From positions 3,720,001-3,784,000 of the forward strand of contig NZ_CP067412.1 of NCBI RefSeq assembly GCF_023375815.1: 64,000 bases of DNA, in the 5' to 3' direction. The position numbers and the translations under genes are program-made. Positions 35,777-45,100 of the stretch are shown here, in pieces. The notes under the pieces were generated by a model that had not been told where the DNA came from, made no database searches, and saw nothing but the letters and a program-made list of their open reading frames with translations. This DNA is from Pseudomonas sp. HS6. Its GTDB lineage: Bacteria > Pseudomonadota > Gammaproteobacteria > Pseudomonadales > Pseudomonadaceae. Within the stretch, counting starts at the first letter, position 1. Each line of letters starts with the position of its first letter.

Positions 35777-37900
35777 CTAGAACTCCAGCTCGGCGCTGAA
35801 GTACATCACCCGGCGTTCGTCGTAATTGTTGTCGACGAAAGTGGTCGGCTCATTGTCCAGACGCTGTTGCAGCACCCCGGCCAGTTGCAGTTGAGCCTTG
35901 CCCAGCGGGATGCGTTTGGCGATGCGCGTGTCGACGCGCTCGAAGCGATAGCCGTTGAGTGCGTTGTCACCGTAATAGAAGAGGGCGCTGTTCCAGCCCT
36001 GACCCCAGTCGCGCAGCCAACCGGCCGAGCCGCTGTTGCGCGCGGTGAACTGCTGGTCCAGCGGGTTGCTCGCCTCGGCGTCGACGTAGGCGTAAGTCAG
36101 GCGCAGCCGATCGGCCGCACTCAGGCGCCAATCCACCTGGGTTTCGGTGCCGCGAAAGCGCGAGTCGTTGGCGTTGCTGGCGATGTACTGATTATTGCGC
36201 AGCGGCTCGCTGATCATCCCGGTGATTTCGTCGTAGAACAGCTTCACGTCCAGCGCCAGGCCCCATTCAGGGAAAAAGCCGTTGTAGCCCAGTTCCCGCG
36301 AGCGCATGTGCTCCTGATCCAGATCGCCGGGGCCCCGGGTCTTGACGAAGTAGCGGGCCGATGTCTGGCCGTAGGCGGTCGGTCGCAGGTTGGTCACCTG
36401 ATAACTCCAGTTGACGTTGTTCTCGAACATGTCCGGCGAGCGGATCGCTTCCGAGTACACCGCACGCAGGCTGTGGCGCGGGTTGATCAGGTAATTGACG
36501 GCAAACCTGGGCGTCAGCGAACTGCCAATCAACTGGGTATTTTCAAACATGGCGCCGCCCTGCAACAGCCAGTGTTCGCTGGCGCGCCATTCCAGTTGGC
36601 CGAACGCGCGCCACGTGGTGTCGTCCAGCGTTCCGTTGAAATAGGTTTCGGAATCGGCCCGGTCGTAACGATAGTTCAGGCCGCTGACCAAACGCAGACT
36701 GTCGGACAGGCTGAGGGTGTCCTGCAATTCCAGGTCATAGCGCGATTCCCGGGCGCTCTGGTCGATGTCGCCGCACAGGGTCTGGCGGGCACCATTACGC
36801 CACTGGTCCAGCACCTGATTGGCCAATGCCATTTGTTGCGGCGTTCCGGGCGGTGCGCCGGGGCCCGTGAACATTGTCATGTTGCGCGCCAGGCGCTCGG
36901 TGTAATTCGGGTTGAGTTGCCACAGTTCTGTGAGCTGCGGGCTGAACGACACCTCGGCATCGCAGGCGCGCCAGGTCTGCTGGCGATCCCAGTGTTGCGC
37001 CGAGCCTTGTACATAAAGGCTGTGATCGGGATTGATGTCCAGGTTCCAGCGCACCGAACCGGCGTAATCCTTGGCGATCACGTCGGAATTGTTCCCGGCG
37101 GCGGTAATCCCCGAGAACACAGGGCGATAGGTGTAAGGCCGCTGGTTGGTTCCGTCCTTGGCGTTGAGTTGCCAGTCCACGCTCTGGTTGTCACTGAGGG
37201 TCTGGCTGACCGCAAGGCTGAAACGGTTCAAGCGGCGACTGTCGCGATAATCGGCGCCGGTGCGGTCGCTGTCGAAGCCGTCATCTTCCTGGCCGGACAG
37301 CGACAGGCGCAAGTCGCCGCCATTCCAGCCTGTTCCCTGACTGGCATAGAAATCATTGATGCCCCGTTGGCCACGAGTGATTTTCAACCGTGTGCCGTGG
37401 CTGTCGGCCGGGTTGCGGGTGATGATGTTGACCACCGCCATCAGCGCGTTGGCGCCATAGCTGACGGTGTTCGGGCCGCGAAAGACTTCGATGCGCTCGA
37501 TATCTTCCATGGCTACCGGAATGTCGCTCCAGTCCACCGTGGCCAGGCCGGCGCGGTACACCGAGCGGCCGTCGATCAGCACTTGCATGCGCCGTGCTTC
37601 GCTGGCGTTGGTCCCGTGATAATTCACCGCCGCCTGATTGCCGCTGATGTTGCCGACCATCATTCCCGGCACCAGGCGCAGCAGTTCGCTGATGTCCCGG
37701 GCGCCGCTGGCGTTGATCAGTTCGTTGTCGAGCACGGTCATGCTGCCGGGGACTTCCGCCGGCGACTGTTTCAGGCGCGTGGCCGTGAGGATCTGGGGCA
37801 ACGCCTCGCTGTCGAGAAACAGGTCGTCCGCCAGCAACATCGGGCTGAACAGCAGCGCCAATAGCAGGGACGAACGCGGGGAGGGAGTGCCAGAAAACAC
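35777..37900 (-). CDS. TonB-dependent outer-membrane receptor
   Basis: A 707-residue outer-membrane channel. A signal peptide (LLLALLFSPMLLA) is followed by a TonB-box-like stretch (LPQILTATRLK), a plug domain at ~35-150 (VPGSMTVLDNELI, LLRLVPGMMVGN, IERIEVFRGPNTVSYGANA, MAVVNIITR) and a 22-strand barrel ending in the aromatic residue of VMYFSAELEF. The substrate is unknown; the sequence is not obviously a known siderophore receptor. No Fur box was recognised upstream. The start is a GTG with AAGG seven bases before it. It is the first gene of the operon with the binding protein and hybrid kinase. Confidence 0.9.
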   Translation of the reverse strand: MFSGTPSPRSSLLLALLFSPMLLADDLFLDSEALPQILTATRLKQSPAEVPGSMTVLDNELINASGARDISELLRLVPGMMVGNISGNQAAVNYHGTNASEARRMQVLIDGRSVYRAGLATVDWSDIPVAMEDIERIEVFRGPNTVSYGANALMAVVNIITRNPADSHGTRLKITRGQRGINDFYASQGTGWNGGDLRLSLSGQEDDGFDSDRTGADYRDSRRLNRFSLAVSQTLSDNQSVDWQLNAKDGTNQRPYTYRPVFSGITAAGNNSDVIAKDYAGSVRWNLDINPDHSLYVQGSAQHWDRQQTWRACDAEVSFSPQLTELWQLNPNYTERLARNMTMFTGPGAPPGTPQQMALANQVLDQWRNGARQTLCGDIDQSARESRYDLELQDTLSLSDSLRLVSGLNYRYDRADSETYFNGTLDDTTWRAFGQLEWRASEHWLLQGGAMFENTQLIGSSLTPRFAVNYLINPRHSLRAVYSEAIRSPDMFENNVNWSYQVTNLRPTAYGQTSARYFVKTRGPGDLDQEHMRSRELGYNGFFPEWGLALDVKLFYDEITGMISEPLRNNQYIASNANDSRFRGTETQVDWRLSAADRLRLTYAYVDAEASNPLDQQFTARNSGSAGWLRDWGQGWNSALFYYGDNALNGYRFERVDTRIAKRIPLGKAQLQLAGVLQQRLDNEPTTFVDNNYDERRVMYFSAELEF

Positions 37901-38096
37901 GACGCAGCCTTGATAGCAAAGAATTGGCGCGCATGTTAACCGAGGACAATGAGTTTTCCAGTCACGTTGCGGGCATTTTCCTCGGTTTTATTGGTCTTCT
38001 TCCTACAAGTGCCGGTAATTGACGCCGGGGCTGTCCGAGAAGGGGCCGCTCCGTATAATGCCCGCATCGCCACTGGTATGGATTAACGGATTACAT

Positions 38097-39122
38097 ATGA
38101 CTGAACAGCGCCCGATTGCGGTCCTGGGAGGCGGAAGTTTCGGTACCGCCGTGGCCAATCTGTTGGCCGAGAACGGCCATCAAGTCCGGCAGTGGATGCG
38201 TGACCCCGAACAGGCCGAGGCCATCCGGGTCAATCGCGAGAACCCGCGTTATCTCAAAGGCATCAAGATTCTGCCCGGCGTGACGGCAGTCACCGACCTG
38301 CAGGAAACCCTAGATGCCTGCGAATTGTGTTTCGTGGCATTACCGTCCAGCGCACTGCGTACGGTATTGGCGGCTCATGCCGAGCGCCTGAGCGGCAAGA
38401 TGCTGGTCAGCCTGACCAAAGGCATCGAAGCTCACACCTTCAAACTGATGAGCCAGATTCTCGAAGAAATTGCCCCGCAAGCGCGTATCGGCGTGCTGTC
38501 CGGGCCGAACCTGGCCCGTGAAATCGCCGAACACGCGCTGACCGCTACCGTGGTCGCCAGCGAAGACGAAGAACTCTGCAAAGCCGTGCAGGCCTCGCTG
38601 CATGGCCGCACTTTCCGTGTTTACGCCAGTGCCGACCGCTTCGGGGTGGAGCTGGGCGGCGCACTGAAAAACGTCTACGCGATCATTGCTGGCATGGCGG
38701 TGGCACTGGAGATGGGCGAGAACACCAAGAGCATGCTGATCACCCGCGCACTGGCCGAGATGACCCGGTTTGCGGTGAATCAAGGGGCGAACCCGATGAC
38801 CTTCCTCGGTCTGGCCGGGGTCGGCGACTTGATCGTCACGTGCTCGTCGCCGAAAAGCCGCAACTATCAGGTCGGTTTCGCCCTCGGTCAGGGGTTGAGT
38901 CTGGACGAAGCGGTGTCGCGTCTCGGTGAAGTCGCTGAAGGGGTCAACACCCTGAAAGTGCTCAAGGCCAAGGCCCAGGAGGTCGGGGTGTACATGCCGC
39001 TGGTCGCCGGGCTCCACGCGATCCTGTTCGAAGGTCGCACGCTGGAACAGGTGATCGGCCTGTTGATGCGCGCCGAACCGAAGACTGACGTCGATTTCAT
39101 TTCCACCAGTGGTTTCAACTGA
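38097..39122 (+). CDS. gpsA: Glycerol-3-phosphate dehydrogenase [NAD(P)+] GpsA
   Basis: A 341-residue cytosolic enzyme that reduces dihydroxyacetone phosphate to sn-glycerol-3-phosphate for phospholipid synthesis. The nucleotide site [20 protein letters not shown] is at the N-terminus; [11 protein letters not shown] and the catalytic lysine in [19 protein letters not shown] follow, then [16 protein letters not shown]. The ATG at 38097 gives the family N-terminus; a longer in-frame start upstream does not. TATAAT at 38054-38059 is a plausible -10 element. DUF4389 and sixA follow in the same direction. Confidence 0.96.
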   Translation: MTEQRPIAVLGGGSFGTAVANLLAENGHQVRQWMRDPEQAEAIRVNRENPRYLKGIKILPGVTAVTDLQETLDACELCFVALPSSALRTVLAAHAERLSGKMLVSLTKGIEAHTFKLMSQILEEIAPQARIGVLSGPNLAREIAEHALTATVVASEDEELCKAVQASLHGRTFRVYASADRFGVELGGALKNVYAIIAGMAVALEMGENTKSMLITRALAEMTRFAVNQGANPMTFLGLAGVGDLIVTCSSPKSRNYQVGFALGQGLSLDEAVSRLGEVAEGVNTLKVLKAKAQEVGVYMPLVAGLHAILFEGRTLEQVIGLLMRAEPKTDVDFISTSGFN

Positions 39123-39154
39123 TTGCCTTTTATTTCAGGGCAGGGGAGTTAGAC

Positions 39155-39502
39155 ATGAACGATCCGAAAACCGAAGCCAAGTACGAATCCATCCTGTTGC
39201 GGGTGTTGTGGATGATCGTCTACATCGTCGTCTGGCAAGTGGCGCAGTTCATCCTCGGCGCGGTGGTGCTGGTGCAGTTGATCTATCGTTTGATCTACGG
39301 CGCCCCGAGCGCCAGCCTGATGAATTTCGGCGACAGTCTGAGCCAGTTTCTGGCGCAGATCGGCCGGTTCGGCAGTTTCCACAGCGACCAGAAGCCTTGG
39401 CCGTTCGCCGACTGGCCGGCGCCGCGTACCCCGGAAGTTGAAGCGCCACACGTTGTCGCGCCGGCACCGCATCCGGCCCGGGATGAGGAACCCAAGCTAT
39501 GA
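39155..39502 (+). CDS. DUF4389 membrane protein
   Basis: A 115-residue inner-membrane protein. Two hydrophobic segments, LLRVLWMIVYIVVWQVAQFI and LGAVVLVQLIYRLIYG, are followed by a DUF4389-like block (SLSQFLAQIGRFGSFHSDQK, PWPFADWP) and a Pro/Ala-rich tail. The function is unknown. GGGGAGTTAGAC precedes the ATG. It lies 32 bp after gpsA and overlaps sixA by 4 bp, so the three are probably one operon. Confidence 0.88.
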   Translation: MNDPKTEAKYESILLRVLWMIVYIVVWQVAQFILGAVVLVQLIYRLIYGAPSASLMNFGDSLSQFLAQIGRFGSFHSDQKPWPFADWPAPRTPEVEAPHVVAPAPHPARDEEPKL

Positions 39503-39951
39503 AACTCTGGGTATTGCGTCACGGCGAGGCCGAGCCCTATGGCTCGCGCCCCGACTCGGAGCGGGAACTGACCGCTCAAGGCCGCAAGGAAGTGCTCAGC
39601 AGCGCCGCTCGATTGATGGGCCAGCCACTGACGGCCATCTACGCCAGCCCGTACTTGCGGGCGCAGCAGACCGCGCAACTGGTGCGCGAGGCACTGGGTT
39701 TCGAGCCGGAGATCCGCACGGTCGAGTGGCTGACGCCGGAAGTCGATCCGGACCGCGTCGCCGAGCAACTGGTGTCGGTGAGCAATGTGCTGCTGGTCAG
39801 CCACAATCCGCTGGTCGGGCATCTGCTCAGTTATCTGCAACACGGCGCCGGTTATCCGCCGGAAAAAGTCAGCACCGCCGGGCTGGCCGAGCTTGAGCAC
39901 GGCGAGTTGCTGATCGGCTCGATGACGCTGAACAGTCTCAAACATCCGTGA
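39499..39951 (+). CDS. sixA: Phosphohistidine phosphatase SixA
   Basis: A 150-residue histidine phosphatase. The signature LWVLRHGEAEPYGSRPDSER starts the protein, with the nucleophilic histidine in RHG; the second histidine is in LLVSHNPLVGHLL. In E. coli SixA removes phosphate from HPt-type histidines (ArcB, and the nitrogen PTS), so in this kinase-rich region it may affect phosphorelays, but no specific partner can be named. ATGA overlap with the DUF4389 gene. Confidence 0.92.
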   Translation: MKLWVLRHGEAEPYGSRPDSERELTAQGRKEVLSSAARLMGQPLTAIYASPYLRAQQTAQLVREALGFEPEIRTVEWLTPEVDPDRVAEQLVSVSNVLLVSHNPLVGHLLSYLQHGAGYPPEKVSTAGLAELEHGELLIGSMTLNSLKHP

Positions 39952-39971
39952 ATTTTTTTGTATGAAATAGT

Positions 39972-39993
39972 CAACCAAGCACTTGCTTGGTTG
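39972..39993. promoter_or_regulatory. Perfect 10-bp-arm palindrome before the acyl-CoA synthetase gene
   Basis: CAACCAAGCA, CT, TGCTTGGTTG: 22 bp with no mismatch, 41 bp before the ATG at 40034 and just after an A/T-rich promoter-like stretch. This shape is typical of TetR-family operators in fatty-acid catabolism; the regulator is not in this window. Confidence 0.7.
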
Positions 39994-40033
39994 GCTACGC
40001 TTGCTCCATCCCAAAAAGAAAGGAGCGAGTCGC

Positions 40034-41689
40034 ATGTCTGCTGCTTTTCGATTGCCGCTGGACGTGTTCTACGAACGCGAGGCCCGGCACCCGCGCCAAC
40101 GCTTCCTGGTGCAGCCCATTGGCGGCGGGCAGGTCGAAACGCTGACCTGGGCCGACGTCGGCCATCAGGCCCGTTGCGCTGCGCACTGGCTGCGTTCAAG
40201 GGAGTTGCCCCAAGGCAGCCACATCGCGCTGATCTCGAAAAACTGCGCCCACTGGATCATCGCCGACCTGGCGATCTGGATGGCCGGACACGTTTCGGTG
40301 CCGCTCTATCCGAACCTTACTGCCGACTCGGTCAATCAGGTTCTCACCCACTCGGAAAGTGTACTGGCGTTCATCGGCAAACTGGATGACTGGCCGGGGA
40401 TGTCGACCGGTGTGCCGGCGGGTCTGCCGACCATCAGCCTGCCGCTGCACCCGCCGGGCACGTTCGATTTCAGCTGGGACGACCTGCAACGCAGCTCACC
40501 GATCCAGGACGACCCGCGACCTGCTGCCGATCAACTGGCGACCATCATCTACACCTCCGGCACCACCGGCCTGCCCAAAGGCGTGATGCACAGCTTCGCC
40601 AATCTCGGTTTCGCCACCACCCGTGGCACGCAGTTGTTCGGCCTCAATGAAAACGATCGGCTGTTGTCGTATTTGCCGTTGTGTCATGTGGCCGAACGGA
40701 TGTTCGTCGAACTGGCGTCGATCTATACCGGGCAGACGGTGTTTTTTGCCGAGAGCCTCGATACCTTTCTCACGGATCTGAAGCGGGCGCGGCCCACGGC
40801 GATGTTTGGCGTGCCGCGGATCTGGACCAAATTCCAGATGGGGGTGTACGCGAAGATCCCCGCCAAACGCCTGGATTTCCTGCTCGGTTTACCCTTCATC
40901 GGCAAGCGCGTCGGGCACAAAGTCCTGGCCGGCCTGGGGCTGGATGCCTTGCGTGTGGCCCTGTCCGGTGCCGCGCCAGTGCCGCAGGCCTTGCTCGACT
41001 GGTATCAGAAGCTTGGACTGGATGTACTGGAGGTCTACGGCATGACCGAAAGCTGCGGCTATTCGCACATTTGTCTGCCAGGCCAGTACAAACAAGGCTG
41101 GATCGGCAAACCATGCCCGGACGTCGAGGTGCGGATCGACGAATCCGGGGAAGTGCAGGTGCGCAGCCAGGCCAACATGCTCGGCTATTTCAAGGAGCCG
41201 CAGAAAACCGCCGAGACCCTGACCGCCGACGGCTTCCTGCGCACCGGTGACAAGGGCGAGCAGGACGCCGAAGGCCGTTTGCGCCCGACCGGGCGTCTCA
41301 AGGAAATCTTCAAGACCAGCAAAGGCAAGTACGTCGCCCCGGCACCGATTGAAAACCGCCTCGCGGTGCATACAAGGATCGAGCAGGTCTGCGTGGTCGG
41401 CGATGGCTTGAGTGCGCCGCTGGGGCTGTGTGTGCTTTCGGCGGCTGGCCACGAGGAAGCGCGACTGCAAATGCATTCGAGCCTGGAAAAGTTGCTGGAG
41501 GAGGTCAACGGTGCCCTCGACAAGCACGAACGGCTGCGCCGTCTGGTGGTGGTCAAGGACAGCTGGGCGGTGGAGAACGGTTTCCTTACGCCGACCCTGA
41601 AGATCAAGCGCAACGTTATCGAAGACACCTATGGCGCGCGCTTCGAAGAATGGAGCGAGCGCAGCGAGGCGGTGCTGTGGCAGGATTGA
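40034..41689 (+). CDS. AMP-binding long-chain acyl-CoA synthetase-like protein
   Basis: A 551-residue adenylate-forming enzyme. The P-loop-like motif is IIYTSGTTGLPKGVMHS, with VYGMTESCGYSHICLPG for the adenine site and FLRTGDKGEQDAEGRLRPTG for the hinge; the C-terminal lysine is expected in LTPTLKIKRNVIE. It activates a carboxylic acid, probably a fatty acid, to the acyl-CoA. The sequence is of the long-chain (FadD15/bubblegum-like) rather than the classical FadD type. AAGGAGCGAGTCGC precedes the ATG. It is followed 31 bp later by a hotdog thioesterase and preceded by a strong palindrome, so both are probably induced by an acyl ligand. Confidence 0.9.
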   Translation: MSAAFRLPLDVFYEREARHPRQRFLVQPIGGGQVETLTWADVGHQARCAAHWLRSRELPQGSHIALISKNCAHWIIADLAIWMAGHVSVPLYPNLTADSVNQVLTHSESVLAFIGKLDDWPGMSTGVPAGLPTISLPLHPPGTFDFSWDDLQRSSPIQDDPRPAADQLATIIYTSGTTGLPKGVMHSFANLGFATTRGTQLFGLNENDRLLSYLPLCHVAERMFVELASIYTGQTVFFAESLDTFLTDLKRARPTAMFGVPRIWTKFQMGVYAKIPAKRLDFLLGLPFIGKRVGHKVLAGLGLDALRVALSGAAPVPQALLDWYQKLGLDVLEVYGMTESCGYSHICLPGQYKQGWIGKPCPDVEVRIDESGEVQVRSQANMLGYFKEPQKTAETLTADGFLRTGDKGEQDAEGRLRPTGRLKEIFKTSKGKYVAPAPIENRLAVHTRIEQVCVVGDGLSAPLGLCVLSAAGHEEARLQMHSSLEKLLEEVNGALDKHERLRRLVVVKDSWAVENGFLTPTLKIKRNVIEDTYGARFEEWSERSEAVLWQD

Positions 41690-41720
41690 GCGACGATCAA
41701 AACAACAAAGGAAGCCTGCG

Positions 41721-42164
41721 ATGACCTTGTGGCGCACCACTCCCAACATCGAACAGTTGAACGCCATCCAGAAAAACACCATCGGCGAAGTGCTGGATAT
41801 CCGCTTCGAGTCCTTCGACGAAGATTCCCTGACCGCCAGCATGGTGATCGACCATCGAACCCATCAGCCTTACGGCCTGTTGCACGGCGGTGCGTCGGTG
41901 GTGCTGGCCGAGACGGTTGGCTCCATGGCCAGTTATCTGTGTATCGATGCCAGCAAGTTCTATTGCGTGGGTCTGGAGATCAACGCCAACCATCTGCGTG
42001 GATTGCGCAGCGGCCGGGTGACGGCGGTGGCCAAGCCGATCCACATCGGCCGCACGACCCACGTCTGGGACATTCGCCTGACCAGCGATGAAGGCAAGGC
42101 CAGTTGCGTGTCGCGGCTGACCATGGCGGTTGTTCCGCTGGGAGAACAGCCGCCGGCTCGGTGA
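41721..42164 (+). CDS. Hotdog-fold acyl-CoA thioesterase (PaaI/MenI type)
   Basis: A 147-residue thioesterase. The hotdog signature HQPYGLLHGGASVVLAETVG contains the conserved HGG and the catalytic glutamate. The later strand GLEINANHLRGLRSGRVTAV is also typical. Members hydrolyse acyl-CoA, including menaquinone and phenylacetate intermediates; with the acyl-CoA synthetase upstream, a role in recycling its products is likely but not shown. AAAGGAAGCC precedes the ATG. It is convergent with the TccC-like gene, 28 bp apart. Confidence 0.9.
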   Translation: MTLWRTTPNIEQLNAIQKNTIGEVLDIRFESFDEDSLTASMVIDHRTHQPYGLLHGGASVVLAETVGSMASYLCIDASKFYCVGLEINANHLRGLRSGRVTAVAKPIHIGRTTHVWDIRLTSDEGKASCVSRLTMAVVPLGEQPPAR

Positions 42165-42192
42165 GGAGGGAGCAGCCTCACTGGTGTGTCGT

Positions 42193-45100
42193 CTAATAGT
42201 GCAGCTGTGACCGGGAATATTTACGTTGCCCCCGCGTCGTTTCGCTGGCGATGTAGAAAATCTCGGTGGCTGCGGGGTCATAGGCCGCGCTGCTTGAGGT
42301 CGGCACGTTTTCCTGGGTGATACCGACATCAGCCTTGGCTTTTTCCACATCGTAATTGTTTTGTCCCAGCACACCACTCAATCCGGGAGTCGCGGTGGTC
42401 ACGAACGTCGAGCGCAAGTCGCCGATGGCGCTACTGATCGCCCGACTCACGGCGGCCTTGGTATTTGCATCCAGCGTGCTGTACCCCGGAATTTGCGTGG
42501 CAGTAAAGTTGGCGATTTGCCCCAGCGATGAGAAGAAATGCCGGCTGCTGTAGCCGACAACGGCTTTCTTGGGATCGAAAGTGGCCGGGGTGCCTTTGGA
42601 GGGTTTTGTCGGTGTGCCTGACAGTCCCCTTACGGCAGACGCACCACCTGCACCGAGCCCGGTCGACGTCGAGGCGCCAATAATCGATTGCAAGGCTTTG
42701 CCCACCGGCTGTGCGCCGAACAACGCCGAGCTACCGTAACCGACCGCACCTCCAATGGCCCCCACCACTCCCATGCTGGCAGCGCCAGTGACGAAATCGG
42801 CACGGCCCACGGACGGATTACTCGGTCCGGCATTGGCGAAATGCTGGGCGGTCAATTCGCGAAAGACTGTGCCGAACGCGCTGCCGATCTGTGCGACGGC
42901 TGCGGTGTTGCCTTTGGGGTCGAGCATTCCGAGCAAGGATGGTGCCGCACCCAGCGCCGCTCCCATTGCGGCGCCGCTGACTTGCGCCAACAGTGGGCCC
43001 CAACTGTCGGGATCATCCATGTGCAGAGCGGATCTGGCCCAGTTGGCACTCGCATATCCACTGATGCCACCGGTAATTGCGCCCGCTGTGGCGCCGACCG
43101 CCGTGACGGCCACGCTCATGGGTGACAAGAACCCCGCGACGGCATATTGCACGGCAGCGGCAATCAAGGCACTGGGAAGGTCCCGGGCCGCCGTTGCACC
43201 CACTGCCGCGACAGTGTCCAGACCTGCCAGTCCCTGAAGGTCGACGAACCGGACCGGATTGCCGCGCACCATCGCATACAGGTTCAAACCATCGACAACC
43301 CCTGCCGGGTCGGCGCTTATCCAGCACATCCACCAAGGTGCGTAATACCGTTGTCCGTAGCAATACAGACCGGTTGCATCTCGCTCTTGGCCAGCATAGC
43401 GCCGAGTCTTGTAGCTGGCCTGCACCTTGTCCGGACCGGCCCACCAGCAGGTGCCGCCATGGGGGTAATAATGTTCTTGGCTGATGATGTTGGCGTGCTG
43501 GTCGAGCATCAGCAGGCTTGAGCCCAGATGGTTGCTCAGACTGTATTGAAACAGATCGGCACCGGGGCCGCCGCGAGTCCAGTGCAACACTTCGACTGCA
43601 CAGCGTCCGGCCTGCACAAGTTTGACGGACATGGATTCACCCGGTGTTTCGCGTCTGGTCAGATCCGGCAGATAACGCGTTTCGTGTGTGTGTATCGAGG
43701 CGCCACTGTGTACCAGGCGAAGCTTGCGTTTACGCTGACCGCCAACGTCGTAGATGTAGCGTTCACTGTCATTCGGGCCATCCTCGCGCACTACTTGATC
43801 GACCTGGCGCAGGCGATTGCTTGGGGTCCAGCTCAGATCCTGACCAGGCTGCAGCAGGCGTTTATTGCCATTGGGATCAAACCCGGCAACGATTTCAGCC
43901 TCGCTCGGCAAGCTGCCGTCGGGGTTTTGTGTCAGCCCTCGATTGCTGTAGCGGGAAATCGCCATGCGTTGCGTCCAGCTATGGCTTGCAGCCACATGCA
44001 CCACCGTCGTGAGATTGCCACCCGGATCGTAGCTGTAGCTTTGGCGGTAGTTTTCCAGTTGTCCGGGATCCGCTGGCGATCCGAAGGCGGGCTCCTGCGG
44101 CCCGTTCTGGGTGTTGATCCGCTGCCAGCCAGTGGCTGCAATCAATTGATACAGGCTGTTGTAGGTATAAGTGCTGGTCGGTTCGACTTTCTGATTTCGA
44201 AAAAAGCGCGTGGGCTGTGCCAGATCATTGATGTCGAGAATATTGCCCATGCGATCGTAGCTGTACGTCAGATGTTGGAGCGGCGGCTGGCCGGCAACCC
44301 CGGCCTTGATTTCCATCAGATGGCCGCTTTGCGGGTTATACCGGCTTTCGCTGATCACGCCATTGCCAGCAACTTGCCGATGAATCTGGCCGCCAGCGCT
44401 GTATTCGATATCCCGCAGCAGTACGCTTTCGTCCATCTGCCCGGCGAGTTTCAAGCGGACCCGGTTGAGCTGGCCAGCGACATCCATATCGGAAAACTGC
44501 ACATTGCCTGATGCGTCTTCCAGACTGATTCTTTCTCCCAGCGCGTTGTAGCGGGTGCGTGTGGTGGCACCACTGCCGGTTTCATGCAGCAGGTCCCGGT
44601 TTGCCTCGGCGATGGGCCAGTCCGGCTCGTCGAGCTTCTCGAGAAAATGGCGGGTTTGGGTGGTGTCTCCGCCCGTGAGCGCGAAAGCCGGGAAATGCAG
44701 TGTGCCGGCATCGTCGTCCAGGCGGATCAACTGGCCGCACTGATTGTGTAAAGCCAATGTCGGGGTGTTATCGCCGTAGGTGTAAAACGCTCGGTTGCGC
44801 GCAGGCATCCCATCAGCGAGTTCGATGATTCTGGTCGGGCGCATCAACAGGTCGTGTACGGTTTGAATCTGCGTCTGTTGGCCGTCCCAGTTGGACAGGC
44901 TTTGACCGGCCACGCCGGGGAGCGTCCAGCGGCGGCCGGAATCGACGCTGTCGCTGTGAAGAGTTACGCCTGTCAGGCTGTGCACCGTCGTCAGATTGGG
45001 TCGGGCATCCGGATCGGTTCCGATATGGGCGTACAGGCGCGGATCACAGCTGACGGTCGCCTGTCCGGCAGCGTTGTAGGCTTGTCGATGAGTACGCGAC

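Noticed and set aside
35867..37864. 665-codon open frame antisense to the TonB receptor
   Set aside because: No protein features; the opposite strand encodes a complete receptor with signal peptide, plug and terminal aromatic residue.
38019..38059. TTGACG/TATAAT as a full sigma70 promoter for gpsA
   Set aside because: The two elements are 29 bp apart, too far; only the -10 element is kept as plausible.
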